From Microvirga sp. Mcv34 (lineage in GTDB: Bacteria > Pseudomonadota > Alphaproteobacteria > Rhizobiales > Beijerinckiaceae): DNA of 64,000 nt. Both the position numbers and the translations under genes were made by a program. Below, piece by piece: positions 1 through 8,309 of this stretch. The notes beneath the pieces were generated by a model. That model did not search any database and had not been told where the DNA came from. It saw only the letters and a program-made list of their open reading frames with translations. Each line of letters opens with the position of its first letter. Position 1 is the stretch's first letter. Where the stretch lies: the NCBI RefSeq assembly GCF_024519725.1, contig NZ_JALJRK010000029.1, positions 1 to 64,000 on the forward strand, given 5' to 3'.

Positions 1-442
1 TGGCCCGGCCCATGGCGACGCGCTGGCGCTGGCCGCCGGAGAGCTGGCGGGGATAGCGGTCAAGGAGCTTGCCGAGGCCGAGGATCTCGGCGGCGCGGTC
101 GACGCGGGACTTGATCTCTGCCTTGGGCGCCTTCTTGAGCTTGAGCGAGAAGGCCATGTTGTCGGCGACCGTCATGTGCGGATAGAGCGCATAATTCTGG
201 AACACCATGGCGATGTCGCGCTCTTTGGGCGGCACGTCGTTGACCACCTTGGGGCCGATGCGCAGCTCGCCGCCGGAGACGCTCTCCAGGCCGGCGATCA
301 TGCGCAGCAGGGTGGACTTGCCGCAGCCCGACGGCCCGACGAGGATCACGAACTCCCCGTCCTGGATATCGATCGACACGCCGTGAATGACCGGTACCGT
401 TCCGAAATTCTTGCGGATGTTGCGGATCTCAACTGAGGCCAC
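1..442 (-). CDS. Sugar ABC transporter ATP-binding protein (UgpC/MsmK type), partial
   Basis: The N-terminal ~147 residues of an ABC ATPase; the C-terminus lies beyond the left edge. Walker A (GPSGCGKST) is at residues 36-44. The Q-loop ([12 protein letters not shown]) follows, and the LSGGQRQR signature comes just before the cut. This spacing and sequence are typical of the MalK/UgpC/MsmK family, which energises carbohydrate importers in the cytoplasm. The start is a GTG at 442 preceded by a good GGAGG ribosome site (about 450-456). The two sugar permeases at 4785-6579 have no ATPase beside them, so this is their likely partner (inference). It is transcribed divergently from the dehydrogenase at 750. 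Confidence 0.93.
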   Translation of the reverse strand, partial: MASVEIRNIRKNFGTVPVIHGVSIDIQDGEFVILVGPSGCGKSTLLRMIAGLESVSGGELRIGPKVVNDVPPKERDIAMVFQNYALYPHMTVADNMAFSLKLKKAPKAEIKSRVDRAAEILGLGKLLDRYPRQLSGGQRQRVAMGRA

Positions 443-749
443 GGGGCTTCCTCCAAAACTTTGTGCGTTCGCGGCACTCTCAGGGTGCCCTGCAGAACCT
501 TGATGCGGCTACGCTAAGGTATGCGTTTTTACGGCTTGATCAAGTTAAGCACATATCATGTTGCACGACAAATCTTGACATGCAAGCCGGAGTGACGTTG
601 CATCGCGAAGATTACGGTTCCTGAAGCTCAGCCACAATGAGTCGCTGTCGCCCCATCGCAGATCCGTCTGCCCTCACGCGCAGGAGCCGTTTTGCATCGT
701 CAAGCTCCGGACGGCCCGCATGGCCCGGAGCCAAGGGAGAAGAGCGCTC
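443..749. promoter_or_regulatory. Divergent intergenic region between ABC ATPase and dehydrogenase
   Basis: About 300 bases with no gene, more AT-rich in its middle (about 510-600). A TTGACA hexamer at 575-580 could be a -35 box for the rightward gene, but no good -10 follows. TTGCA (561-565) and TGCAA (581-585) form short spaced arms. These are weak signals, recorded only as the probable promoter region for both directions. Confidence 0.4.
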
Positions 750-1850
750 ATGATCAAGAACGTTGCGGTCGTCGGTTGTGGAATCGGCCGCACCCACATT
801 GTTTCCTATGCGGCTCATCCGGACAAGTTCCGCGTGGTCGCCATCTGCGATCTCAACGACGAGCGCCTGGCGAGCATCGGCGACGAGTTCGGCATCGCGC
901 GGCGGACCAAGGATTTCGGCGAAGTTCTCCGGATGGAGGATGTGGACATCGTCGATGTCTGCACGCCTCCGGCGGTCCATCTCGAACAGATCCTGGCGGC
1001 GCTCGCCGCAGGCAAGAACGTGGTCTGCGAGAAGCCGCTCGTCGGCTCCGTGGCGGACGTGGACAAGGTGATCGCAGCCGAGAAGCAGTCCAAGGGCCGT
1101 GTGCTGCCGATCTTCCAGTACCGCTATGGCAACGGCATCATGAAGGCCAAGCACATCATCGACCAGGGCATCGCCGGCAAGCCCTACCTCGCTTCCGTCG
1201 AGGTGTTCTGGAAGCGCACCGCGAAGTACTACGACAATCCCTGGCGCGGGCGTTGGGAAACCGAGCTCGGCGGCGTTCTCGTCACCCATGCGATTCACCT
1301 GCACGACCTTCTCACCTTCATCATGGGCCCGGTGAAATCCGTGTTCGCCCGCGCGGCGACGCGCGTGAACGACATCGAGGTGGAGGATTGCGTCGTCGGC
1401 AGCCTGGAGATGCAGAACGGCGCCCTCGCCTCCACGGCGGCGACGCTCGGCTCGCAGGATGAGATCAGCCGCCTGCGCTTCTGCTTCGAGAACGTGACCT
1501 TCGAGAGCAGCCAGAAGCCCTATGCGCCCGGCGACGATCCCTGGAAGATCATCCCCGCATCGCCCGAGGTTCAGGCGAAAATCGATCAGGCCTTCGAGGG
1601 ATGGACCTTCGTTCCGACGCGCTTCGAGGGATTGTTCGCCCCTTATCACGAGGCGCTCGTCACGGGTGGCGCGCTTCCCATCACCCTGGCCGATGCGCGC
1701 CGCTCGCTGGAGCTGCTGACGGCGTTCTATCAATCCATCGAGACCGAGCGTCCGCAGAGCTTGCACGTCGGTCCCGACCATCCGCGCTATGCGAACTGGA
1801 GCCTTGCGAACAAAGGCGCCGACATCCTGCGCTACGCGGCCCGGGCTTGA
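750..1850 (+). CDS. Gfo/Idh/MocA family oxidoreductase
   Basis: A 366-residue NAD(P)-dependent sugar/polyol dehydrogenase of the Gfo/Idh/MocA family. The N-terminal Rossmann motif GCGIG is at residues 9-13 and the family EKP motif is at 94-96. The C-terminal half carries the substrate-domain pattern, including THAIHLHDL. I chose the ATG at 750 over an in-frame ATG at 720 because AAGGGAG lies about 13 bases before it and the Rossmann strand then begins at residue 4. It sits between the ABC ATPase (divergent) and udh (convergent). Family members oxidise a sugar or cyclitol hydroxyl; the exact substrate cannot be read from sequence. It is one of four full Gfo/Idh/MocA genes in the first 14 kb. 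Confidence 0.92.
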   Translation: MIKNVAVVGCGIGRTHIVSYAAHPDKFRVVAICDLNDERLASIGDEFGIARRTKDFGEVLRMEDVDIVDVCTPPAVHLEQILAALAAGKNVVCEKPLVGSVADVDKVIAAEKQSKGRVLPIFQYRYGNGIMKAKHIIDQGIAGKPYLASVEVFWKRTAKYYDNPWRGRWETELGGVLVTHAIHLHDLLTFIMGPVKSVFARAATRVNDIEVEDCVVGSLEMQNGALASTAATLGSQDEISRLRFCFENVTFESSQKPYAPGDDPWKIIPASPEVQAKIDQAFEGWTFVPTRFEGLFAPYHEALVTGGALPITLADARRSLELLTAFYQSIETERPQSLHVGPDHPRYANWSLANKGADILRYAARA

Positions 1851-1870
1851 TCCCTGGTCGTATGTGAAAA

Positions 1871-1897
1871 GCCGGAGCGCTCGCGCGGCGCTCCGGC
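1871..1897. terminator. Bidirectional terminator-like hairpin
   Basis: A perfect 10-bp stem, GCCGGAGCGC / GCGCTCCGGC, with a 7-base loop. It lies between the convergent ends of the dehydrogenase (1850) and udh (1945). AAAA precedes it and CTATTTATT follows, giving modest T-runs on both strands. Confidence 0.7.
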
Positions 1898-1944
1898 CTA
1901 TTTATTGCTTCAGCCAGCGCAGCGGTCGATTGACCGGCGACAAC

Positions 1945-2748
1945 TCAGCCCAGCCATTCCCTGCGGCTCGTGAACTCCTCCGGCACGAAGTTTCCGCCCT
2001 GATAGCTTCGGGCAAGCTCCGCCTTGAGCTCGATGCTTTCGACCTCCGCGGCATAGATCTCCGCATTGTCCAGCGGCTCGTAACCGAGGCGATAGGCGGC
2101 GGAATTGTCCCACCAGGAGCGGGTGTTGCGCGAGACGCCGTAGACGATCTCGTGGACGTAATCGGCGGTCAGGCCCACCTCGATCAGGCGGACGAAATCC
2201 TCATGAGACAGCCACGTGGACAAGGCGCGCCGGTTGTCCGGCTTCGGCAGGCACGATCCGATCCTCAGGCAAAGACTGCGGATGCCGTGCTTGTAGGCAT
2301 AAAGCGCCGCCAGATCCTCACCGAAGGCCTTGGTCAGGCCGTAGCGTGAATCGGGACGGGGCGGGCTGTCGCCGGACAGCGTCCTGTCGTTCGGATACAT
2401 GCCTGTGGCATGGTTGCTGCTCGCGAAAAGCACGCGGTCGACGCCGGCAAGCCGGGCGCCTTCATACAGGTTCACGGTACCCGCGATGTTGGTTCGCAAC
2501 ATCTCCGCCCAGTCCGTCTCATGGGGGATGCCGCCGAGATGGATGATCGCATCCACGCCTTCGCACAGCAGCCGAACGGCAGCCGCATCGGCAAGGTCGC
2601 AGGGCACGATCTGCTCGCCCTGCCCCGCTTCCTCCATGGGCACGATGTCGGACAGCCGCAGCAACTCGCAGCGTCCGGCCAGCGATTGGCGCAGGATCGT
2701 TCCTAGGCGGCCGGCGGCTCCGGTGATCAGGATTCGTTTCGAGGTCAT
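1945..2748 (-). CDS. udh: Uronate dehydrogenase (NAD-dependent epimerase/dehydratase family)
   Basis: A 267-residue short-chain/extended-SDR protein. The NAD motif TGAAGRLG is at residues 10-17, the active-site strand SSNHATGMYP is central, and the YGLTK catalytic Tyr/Lys pair follows. The SSNHxxGxYP block, the RIGSC segment and the STWxSHxDFVxLIE segment match the Agrobacterium/Pseudomonas uronate dehydrogenases I know. Those oxidise D-galacturonate or D-glucuronate to the aldaro-lactone with NAD+. The ATG at 2748 puts the Rossmann motif in its usual place; a longer reading frame upstream overlaps the next gene and is unlikely. An SMP-30 lactonase gene lies upstream in the same direction and fits the next pathway step. 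It is the last gene of the ABC-importer operon. Confidence 0.88.
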   Translation of the reverse strand: MTSKRILITGAAGRLGTILRQSLAGRCELLRLSDIVPMEEAGQGEQIVPCDLADAAAVRLLCEGVDAIIHLGGIPHETDWAEMLRTNIAGTVNLYEGARLAGVDRVLFASSNHATGMYPNDRTLSGDSPPRPDSRYGLTKAFGEDLAALYAYKHGIRSLCLRIGSCLPKPDNRRALSTWLSHEDFVRLIEVGLTADYVHEIVYGVSRNTRSWWDNSAAYRLGYEPLDNAEIYAAEVESIELKAELARSYQGGNFVPEEFTSRREWLG

Positions 2749-2864
2749 GGCAGGTCCGCGGTGCTGATGATCGACGTCTAATTTATCGGATATATGATGA
2801 ATTTTCAGGCATGGACGAGTGTCCGATCCGCCGTCGCGAGGTGGGGCGGCGGCGGAACCGGCAG

Positions 2865-3743
2865 TCAGGCGTCCGCCCACCGGGCGATTCGCGCGCCCGT
2901 CACGGGCGACGATGCGATGAACAGGCTCCCGGATTGCGGGGCGGAGGCCAGGACGCCCGGATCGTCCGGCTTGAGGGACGTGACCACGAGCGTCCTCAGA
3001 TCGTCGCCGCAGAAGCACGGCATGGTGGGAGCGGGCACGGGAACCGGGTGGGTTTCCACGATCTCTCCCGTGGGCGAGAAACGGTTCAGCCGTCCAGCGG
3101 ACACGCCGCAGCTCCAGTAAAACCCTTCCGCATCGCAGGCACCGCCATCGGGCCGCCCTCTGGTTTCGTCAAGCGTGGCGATGCGCGCCCGGTTCGCGAG
3201 ACGTCCCGAGGAAGGCTCGAAGTCGTAGCGGTCGATCCAGGGGCCGCGGGAATCCGAATGGAACATGGTGCGGCCGTCGGCCGACCACGCGAGACCGTTC
3301 GACACGAGGCAGACATGCTCGAGCACGCGGGTCACTCGGCCGCGCCCGTCGACGCGATAGAGCGAGCCGCGCGGTTCCTTCTGCGGCCGGTCGTCCATGG
3401 ACCCGACCCAGAACGCGCCGTCGGGCCCGACCTTTCCGTCGTTCAGCCGGTGCCAAGAGGGCTCGCCGGGGAGTTCCGCGAGGATGTCGAGGCTCTCAGC
3501 ATTCGGATCGAAGACCGCGATGCTGCGCTCGAGCGCCACCACCAGGCGGCCGCTGGCGCCGAGCCCGATGGAGCCGACGACCTTCGGCATCGTCCAGGTG
3601 CGATGCTCCGTGCCGTCGAGCCGGATGGAATGGATGGCCGGAGCCTTGATGTCGACGAAGAACAGGACCTTGCGGCGATCGTCCCAGACCGGGCTCTCGC
3701 CGATGCCGCAACGCACATCCTTGAGCAGGCGGAATGCGAGCAT
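2865..3743 (-). CDS. SMP-30/gluconolactonase family protein (probable sugar-acid lactonase)
   Basis: A 292-residue six-bladed propeller lactonase of the SMP-30/regucalcin family. The metal-site pattern is recognisable: GESPVWDD near residue 16, RLNDGKVGPDG near 100, SNGLAW near 150 and PDGGACD near 198. Such enzymes hydrolyse aldono- or aldaro-lactones with a divalent cation. Its start overlaps the stop of the upstream dehydrogenase (TGATG at 3741-3745), so the two are probably translationally coupled. With Udh downstream, it would open the lactone made by uronate or sugar oxidation (inference). Confidence 0.88.
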   Translation of the reverse strand: MLAFRLLKDVRCGIGESPVWDDRRKVLFFVDIKAPAIHSIRLDGTEHRTWTMPKVVGSIGLGASGRLVVALERSIAVFDPNAESLDILAELPGEPSWHRLNDGKVGPDGAFWVGSMDDRPQKEPRGSLYRVDGRGRVTRVLEHVCLVSNGLAWSADGRTMFHSDSRGPWIDRYDFEPSSGRLANRARIATLDETRGRPDGGACDAEGFYWSCGVSAGRLNRFSPTGEIVETHPVPVPAPTMPCFCGDDLRTLVVTSLKPDDPGVLASAPQSGSLFIASSPVTGARIARWADA

Positions 3744-4774
3744 CAGCGGGCCCCCTGCCCGGCTGGCGCCGCTTCCGCCAGAGCCTGCGCCTCGAGGGTC
3801 AGCTCCATGGCCTTGAAGCAGTGCTCCTGGCCCATGGCCGTCTCGGTCCGATCGCGCACGTCGTTGAGAAGATTCCGCCCATAGGGCAGGTCTTCACCGG
3901 AGCAGTCGAGATGGCGCGTGCCGGTCCTGTCCACGAGGAAGAGGTGATCCTTGCCCTCGCGCCCGGCGATGTCGATGTATTTGCGCATCTCGATATAGCC
4001 GTCCGTCCCGACGACCATGACGCGCCCGTCGCCCCAGATCGGCAGGCCGTCCGGGGTGAACCAGTCCACGCGGATATAGCCGGTGGCGTCATTCGACCGG
4101 AGCGTCATCTCGCCGAAATCCTGCAGGCCCGGTGTCCGAGGATTGTTGCGGTTGGCTACCATCGCGTAGGTGACTTCCGCGTCCTTCGCGCCCGTATAGA
4201 ACAGGAACTGCTCGCATTGATGGGACGCGATGTCAGTCAGGATGCCGCCATAGGCCTCCCTCTCGAAGAACCAGGACGGGCGGCTTGGCGCATTGAGCCG
4301 GTGCGGGCCGAGGCCAAGGGTGTTCACCACCTTGCCGATCGCCCCATCGCGGATCAGTTCGCCGGCCTTGTCGGTGACGCGGCTGTTGAAGTGCTCCGAG
4401 TAGAAGATCGAATAGATGCGCCCCGTCTCCTGCTGGACCCGGCGCACTTCGGCCAGTTCCTCGAGCGTGACCATGCCGGGCTTGTCGACCATGTAGTCCT
4501 TGCCGCGACGCATGACCTCGATGCCGATCCGCGCGCGATCCTTCGGGATCGCGGCGCTCAGCACGAGGGCGATGCCGTCGTCCTCCAGGATGCGGCGGGC
4601 GTCGTGAACGCGCTCCGCCTGCGGATAGCGCTCCGCGAAGGACGCCGCGAGGTCGTCCTCTCGTGCGAAGAAGGACACGAACGTGGCCCCAGCGCCGAGA
4701 AGGGCATCAACCTGGCCGAAAATGTGGTTGTGGTTGATGCCGATCACGGAAAAGCGAATACCGGATGATGACAT
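3743..4774 (-). CDS. Gfo/Idh/MocA family oxidoreductase (divergent)
   Basis: A 343-residue member of the Gfo/Idh/MocA family. The glycine-rich loop is unusual: IGINHNHIFGQ (about residues 11-21) replaces GxGxxG, and VDKPG replaces the common EKP. The C-terminal half keeps SHQCEQFLFYTGA, in the place of the family's catalytic His block. It may bind NAD differently or act on an unusual substrate; a purely structural role is less likely given its position between importer and lactonase. It starts 10 bases after the permease stop and overlaps the lactonase start, so it is an integral operon member. Confidence 0.88.
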   Translation of the reverse strand: MSSSGIRFSVIGINHNHIFGQVDALLGAGATFVSFFAREDDLAASFAERYPQAERVHDARRILEDDGIALVLSAAIPKDRARIGIEVMRRGKDYMVDKPGMVTLEELAEVRRVQQETGRIYSIFYSEHFNSRVTDKAGELIRDGAIGKVVNTLGLGPHRLNAPSRPSWFFEREAYGGILTDIASHQCEQFLFYTGAKDAEVTYAMVANRNNPRTPGLQDFGEMTLRSNDATGYIRVDWFTPDGLPIWGDGRVMVVGTDGYIEMRKYIDIAGREGKDHLFLVDRTGTRHLDCSGEDLPYGRNLLNDVRDRTETAMGQEHCFKAMELTLEAQALAEAAPAGQGAR

Positions 4775-4784
4775 TCGCTCGATC

Positions 4785-5645
4785 CTAACCCTTGAGACCC
4801 GTGGTCGCGATGCCTTCGATCAGCAGACGCTGGAAGATCCCGAAGAACAGCAGGACCGGGATCAGGGCGACCACCGACATGGCGAACAGGGCGCTCCAGT
4901 CGGACTTGCCCGTCGAATCCACGAAGGTGCGCAGGCCGAGCTGGACCGTGTACTGGCTCGCGTCGTTCAGGTAGATCAGCGGGCCGAAGAAGTCGTCCCA
5001 GGTCCAGATGAAGGTGAAGATCGCCGCCGTGGCCAGGGCCGGCACCGACAGGGGCAGCATGACGCTCCAGAAGATGCGCCAGGGGCCGGCTCCATCGATG
5101 ATCGCCGCTTCGTCGAGCTCGCGCGGGATGCCGCGGAAGAACTGGTAGAGCAGGAAGATGAAGAAGGCGTCCGCGGCTAGGAACTTCGGCACCACCAGCG
5201 GCAGGAAGGTGTTCACCCAGTCGAGGTTCAGGAACAGCACGTATTGCGGGATCAGGGTCACGTGGTATGGCAGCATCAGCGTGCCGAGCATGAGGGCGAA
5301 CCAGAAATTCTTCAGCGGGAACTTCAGGCGCGCGAAGGCATAGGCCGCCAGCGAGCAGGAGATCACGTTGCCGATCACGCTCAGCACCGCGATCACCAGC
5401 GAGTTCCAGAAGAAGGTTCCGAAGCTCACCGTCAGGCCGCTCCAACCGCGGATATACGCGTCGATGGTGAAGCTGTCCGGCCACAGCGAGGCGTTGCCGA
5501 AGATCTCGTCGTCGGGCTTGAAGCTGCTCGCGAGCATCCAGAGCAGCGGATAGAGCATGACCAGAGACACGGCGCACAGGATCACATGGTACAGAAGCGA
5601 GCGGGCGCCGCCGACATTCTGCGTCGTTGCTGCAGCATCAGTCAT
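4785..5645 (-). CDS. Carbohydrate ABC transporter permease (MalG type)
   Basis: A 286-residue inner-membrane permease with six hydrophobic segments. The EAA loop (DEAAIIDGAGPWRIF, near residue 180) contacts the ATPase. The MalG-type N-terminus has one transmembrane helix, and a periplasmic loop follows. The gene overlaps the upstream permease by 8 bases, which is typical of paired MalF/MalG genes. It would import a sugar, uronate or oligosaccharide delivered by the binding protein at 6667-7947. Confidence 0.95.
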   Translation of the reverse strand: MTDAAATTQNVGGARSLLYHVILCAVSLVMLYPLLWMLASSFKPDDEIFGNASLWPDSFTIDAYIRGWSGLTVSFGTFFWNSLVIAVLSVIGNVISCSLAAYAFARLKFPLKNFWFALMLGTLMLPYHVTLIPQYVLFLNLDWVNTFLPLVVPKFLAADAFFIFLLYQFFRGIPRELDEAAIIDGAGPWRIFWSVMLPLSVPALATAAIFTFIWTWDDFFGPLIYLNDASQYTVQLGLRTFVDSTGKSDWSALFAMSVVALIPVLLFFGIFQRLLIEGIATTGLKG

Positions 5646-6579
5646 TGTAATGGACCCAGTAGCGAGAGGTGAGGAACGAGAAGGCGGTGAAGCTGGCGAT
5701 GATGATCAGCAGGATCCATGCCAGAGCTGACGCGTATCCCATGCGGAAATAGGCGAAGCCTTCCTGATACAGGTACAGGGTGTAGAAAAGGGTCGAGTCG
5801 ATCGGACCGCCGGTGCCTTCGCTGATGATGAAGGCCGGCGTGAAGGCCTTGAAGGCGTCGATGGTCTGCACGATGCCGTTGAAGAACACCACCGGCGTGA
5901 GCAGCGGCAGGGTGATCTTGAAGAATTGCTGCACCTTGTTCGCGCCGTCGATGTTCGCGGCCTCGTACACGTCCGGCGGGATCTGGCGCAGGCCGGCGAG
6001 GAAGATGATCATCGGCGAGCCGAACTGCCAGACGCTGAGCAGGACCAGGGTATAGAGCGAGTAGTTCGGATCGGAGATCCAACTCGGCCCCTCGATGCCG
6101 AAGAGGCCCAGAGCCACGTTGGCGAGGCCGTCCTTGGCGAAGAGCTGGCGCCAGAGCACCGCGATGGCGACGCTCGCGCCGAGCAGCGAGGGCAGATAGA
6201 AAAGAGCGCGGTACAGGGGCAGGCCGGCGATGCCGCGGTTGAGCACCATCGCGAGGCCGAGCGCGAAGGCGAGCTTCAGCGGCACCGCCATGACGACGTA
6301 GGTGAAGGTCACCTGCATGGAGTGCCAGAACTTCACGTCATTGGTGACGATGCGCTGGTAATTGGCCAATCCGATGAACTGCGGATCCTGCAGCAGGTCG
6401 AAATTGGTGAAGGACAGATAAAGGGATGCGAGCGTCGGGCCGAGGGTCAGCCCGAGAAAGCCGATGAGCCAGGGCGCGAGAAACGAATAGGAGACGAGCG
6501 TCCGGGACAAGCTTCCGCGGCGCCTGCTGCGCTTCTCCGGCTCGCTGATCGTCAAAGGGATTTGAGCAGTTGTTGTCAT
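5638..6579 (-). CDS. Carbohydrate ABC transporter permease (MalF/UgpA type)
   Basis: A 313-residue inner-membrane permease. A basic cytoplasmic N-terminus (EKRSRRRGSLSR) is followed by six hydrophobic segments and the EAA motif (YEAANIDGANKVQQFF, near residue 210). It pairs with the downstream MalG-type permease. It follows the binding-protein gene after an 87-base gap that contains a strong hairpin. Confidence 0.95.
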   Translation of the reverse strand: MTTTAQIPLTISEPEKRSRRRGSLSRTLVSYSFLAPWLIGFLGLTLGPTLASLYLSFTNFDLLQDPQFIGLANYQRIVTNDVKFWHSMQVTFTYVVMAVPLKLAFALGLAMVLNRGIAGLPLYRALFYLPSLLGASVAIAVLWRQLFAKDGLANVALGLFGIEGPSWISDPNYSLYTLVLLSVWQFGSPMIIFLAGLRQIPPDVYEAANIDGANKVQQFFKITLPLLTPVVFFNGIVQTIDAFKAFTPAFIISEGTGGPIDSTLFYTLYLYQEGFAYFRMGYASALAWILLIIIASFTAFSFLTSRYWVHYND

Positions 6580-6615
6580 ACGGAATGGCTCACAGCAATG
6601 TCATGATAGACGGGC

Positions 6616-6644
6616 AGGCCGACCCGGTTCGGCTGGGTCGGCCT
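6616..6644. other. Intergenic hairpin between binding-protein and permease genes
   Basis: Perfect 10-bp arms AGGCCGACCC / GGGTCGGCCT with a 9-base loop, directly after the binding-protein stop. There is no T-run, so it is more likely an mRNA-stabilising or attenuating stem. Such stems let binding proteins be made in excess over permeases in ABC operons (known principle; inferred here). Confidence 0.65.
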
Positions 6645-6666
6645 GGTGAGTCAGAAGGCGGTCGCG

Positions 6667-7947
6667 TCAGGCGCGGCTCAGAATGGCCTGGGCTTCGCTG
6701 ACATACTGCTTACCGCCGTCGGCCGGAGACAGGCGCGCAAAGCCGACCTGCTCGGCAATGCGGCGCTGCATCGTCTGGATCTCACCGGCACCCTTCGGCG
6801 GAGCGGGCGGAATCGGCCCGACCTTGGGCGTGACGTGAGCGATGAAGCCCACCACGAGCTTGCCCATATCGTCGAGATCCGCCGAGACCGCATCGCGGAC
6901 CTTGGGTGAGGCGGGCACACCGCGCTCCACGCCGAGGACCTTCGCGCCGTCCACGTCCTCCACGGTGAAGTTGGCGAACTTCACCGCCTGTTCAGCCACT
7001 TTGGAGCGGGCATAGATGCTCCACATCATCGATGGCTTGAGATAATGGCCGGGGTTCGGGCCCGCGCCCTGTGGATACATGGTGATGCCGAGCGGGTTCT
7101 TGTTGAGAACTTGATAGCCGACATACTGGTTCGAGTGGTTGAACGCACAGGCCGCGCGGCCCTGGGTCAGCAGGTTCGTCTCGATGTTGTTCTTGTCGAG
7201 CGCTTGCAGGTCGGCCGGCGGGCAGGCCTTCGTCTCGCGCGCCTTGGCCCACATGGCGAACCAGTCGGTCGCATCCTGCTCGGTCAGGCCGAGCTTGCCG
7301 TCTTCCGTGTAGAGCGCCTTGCCGCGCTGGCGCAGCCAGTTCTCAAAGGCGGTCTCTTCGGAGCTTCCATCCGATGTTCCGAAATATTCACCGTTATGCG
7401 CCTTCGTGACGGCGGCAGCGAGTTCGAAGAACTTGTCCCAGGTCACGTCGATCGGCTCGGGCACGCCGGCCTTCTGGAAAGCGGCTTTGTTGTAGATCAG
7501 GGCATTCGAGTTATTGCCGATATTGATGCCGTAGAGCTTGCCGTCGACCTTGCAGCTGTCGAGGGAGGCCTTGTCGAAATCGCCGATGGTGAGCGACTTG
7601 CCCATGAACTCGTCGAGCGGCATCAGGGCGCCGCGACGCGCATATTCCGCGACGTACCGGTAATCCATCTGGATCAGATCGGGAGCGTTGCGGCCAGCCG
7701 CCTGGGTGGCGAGCCGGGGCCAGTAATCGCCCCAAGCCAGGGTCTCGCCGTCGATCTTCACGCCCGGGTTCCGCTCCTGATAGAGCGCGACCGCTTTCAA
7801 CGTGCGGTCGGCGCGCTCCTTGGAGCCCCACCAGTACAGGCGAATGCGCGCGTCCTGCGCGAAGGCCGGAAGGTTGCCCAGGGCGCTGAGGCCGGCGGAC
7901 CCGAGGGCCGCCTTCAGCAGAGTCCTACGATTAAGGTCATGTTTCAT
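6667..7947 (-). CDS. Carbohydrate ABC transporter substrate-binding protein (Tat-type signal)
   Basis: A 426-residue family-1 extracellular solute-binding protein. The N-terminus has NRRTLLK followed by a hydrophobic stretch and a PAFAQ cleavage region near residue 31, a twin-arginine export pattern. The mature part has the family's LYWWGSKERADRT start and GDYWPRLATQ block. The start at 7947 has GGAGATA as its ribosome site. It is the first gene of a leftward six-gene operon (importer, dehydrogenase, lactonase, Udh). The ligand is probably a sugar or uronic acid, judged only from the downstream enzymes. Confidence 0.93.
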   Translation of the reverse strand: MKHDLNRRTLLKAALGSAGLSALGNLPAFAQDARIRLYWWGSKERADRTLKAVALYQERNPGVKIDGETLAWGDYWPRLATQAAGRNAPDLIQMDYRYVAEYARRGALMPLDEFMGKSLTIGDFDKASLDSCKVDGKLYGINIGNNSNALIYNKAAFQKAGVPEPIDVTWDKFFELAAAVTKAHNGEYFGTSDGSSEETAFENWLRQRGKALYTEDGKLGLTEQDATDWFAMWAKARETKACPPADLQALDKNNIETNLLTQGRAACAFNHSNQYVGYQVLNKNPLGITMYPQGAGPNPGHYLKPSMMWSIYARSKVAEQAVKFANFTVEDVDGAKVLGVERGVPASPKVRDAVSADLDDMGKLVVGFIAHVTPKVGPIPPAPPKGAGEIQTMQRRIAEQVGFARLSPADGGKQYVSEAQAILSRA

Positions 7948-8124
7948 GTGGCGTATCTCCCTCTTGGGCGCCGCCTAGGCGGCCACCCGGACCTATTGGC
8001 TCTCACTGGGCGACTGTTCTTGTCTTTGGCCTGCGTCGCGCCGAGGTTTTGGCTCCTGGCTCCTCCGCTACGCTGGCGGTTTTCCTCATGTCGCCCTCCG
8101 ACATGAAGCTAAAATTTAGAACGG

Positions 8125-8146
8125 TTGTATGTCAACCAGTTGTATG
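8125..8146. promoter_or_regulatory. Tandem TTGTATG elements, candidate FadR-type operators
   Basis: TTGTATGTCAA at 8125-8135 and TTGTATG at 8140-8146 lie in the same orientation, 15 bases apart. The first is one mismatch from the TTGT-N3-ACAA pattern used by many FadR-subfamily regulators. The same heptamer occurs beside the FadR-type gene at 23064 (sites at 22769 and about 23925). Confidence 0.45.
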
Positions 8147-8245
8147 ATGTAATTTGGCGATCTAAGCTTTCTTTCCGAAGCTTCCCTAGGAATAATCAGA
8201 CTGAGAAGAGACCTCCCCTCTGGTTTGCCGACGGCTGAAGCTCTT

Positions 8246-8260
8246 ATTTGTCTGACAAAT
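8246..8260. promoter_or_regulatory. Perfect palindrome ATTTGTC-T-GACAAAT, candidate operator
   Basis: Seven-base perfect arms around one T, 50 bases before the start of the dehydrogenase at 8310. The core TTGT-CTG-ACAA fits the FadR-family operator form. The position next to a probable promoter fits repression (inference). Confidence 0.55.
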
Positions 8261-8309
8261 TAATCGCTCAATGAACCTCAAGAGCGAAGCAGCAGGAGAA
8301 CCCAAGAGA

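Larger units (their letters stand above)
7948..8309. promoter_or_regulatory. Divergent regulatory region of modules A and B
   Basis: A 362-base gap between the leftward importer operon and the rightward dehydrogenase. It holds a 14-bp palindrome GCCGCCTAGGCGGC at 7970-7983, just before the binding-protein ribosome site. An 8-bp hairpin TCATGTCG / CGACATGA lies at 8086-8106. Two TTGTATG elements start at 8125 and 8140, and a perfect 15-bp palindrome lies at 8246-8260. The AT-rich part (8105-8160) is where both promoters most likely lie. Confidence 0.6.

Noticed and set aside
4785-6579. Frameshift between the two sugar permeases
   Set aside because: The 8-base overlap is normal for MalF/MalG pairs, and both proteins are full length with intact EAA motifs.
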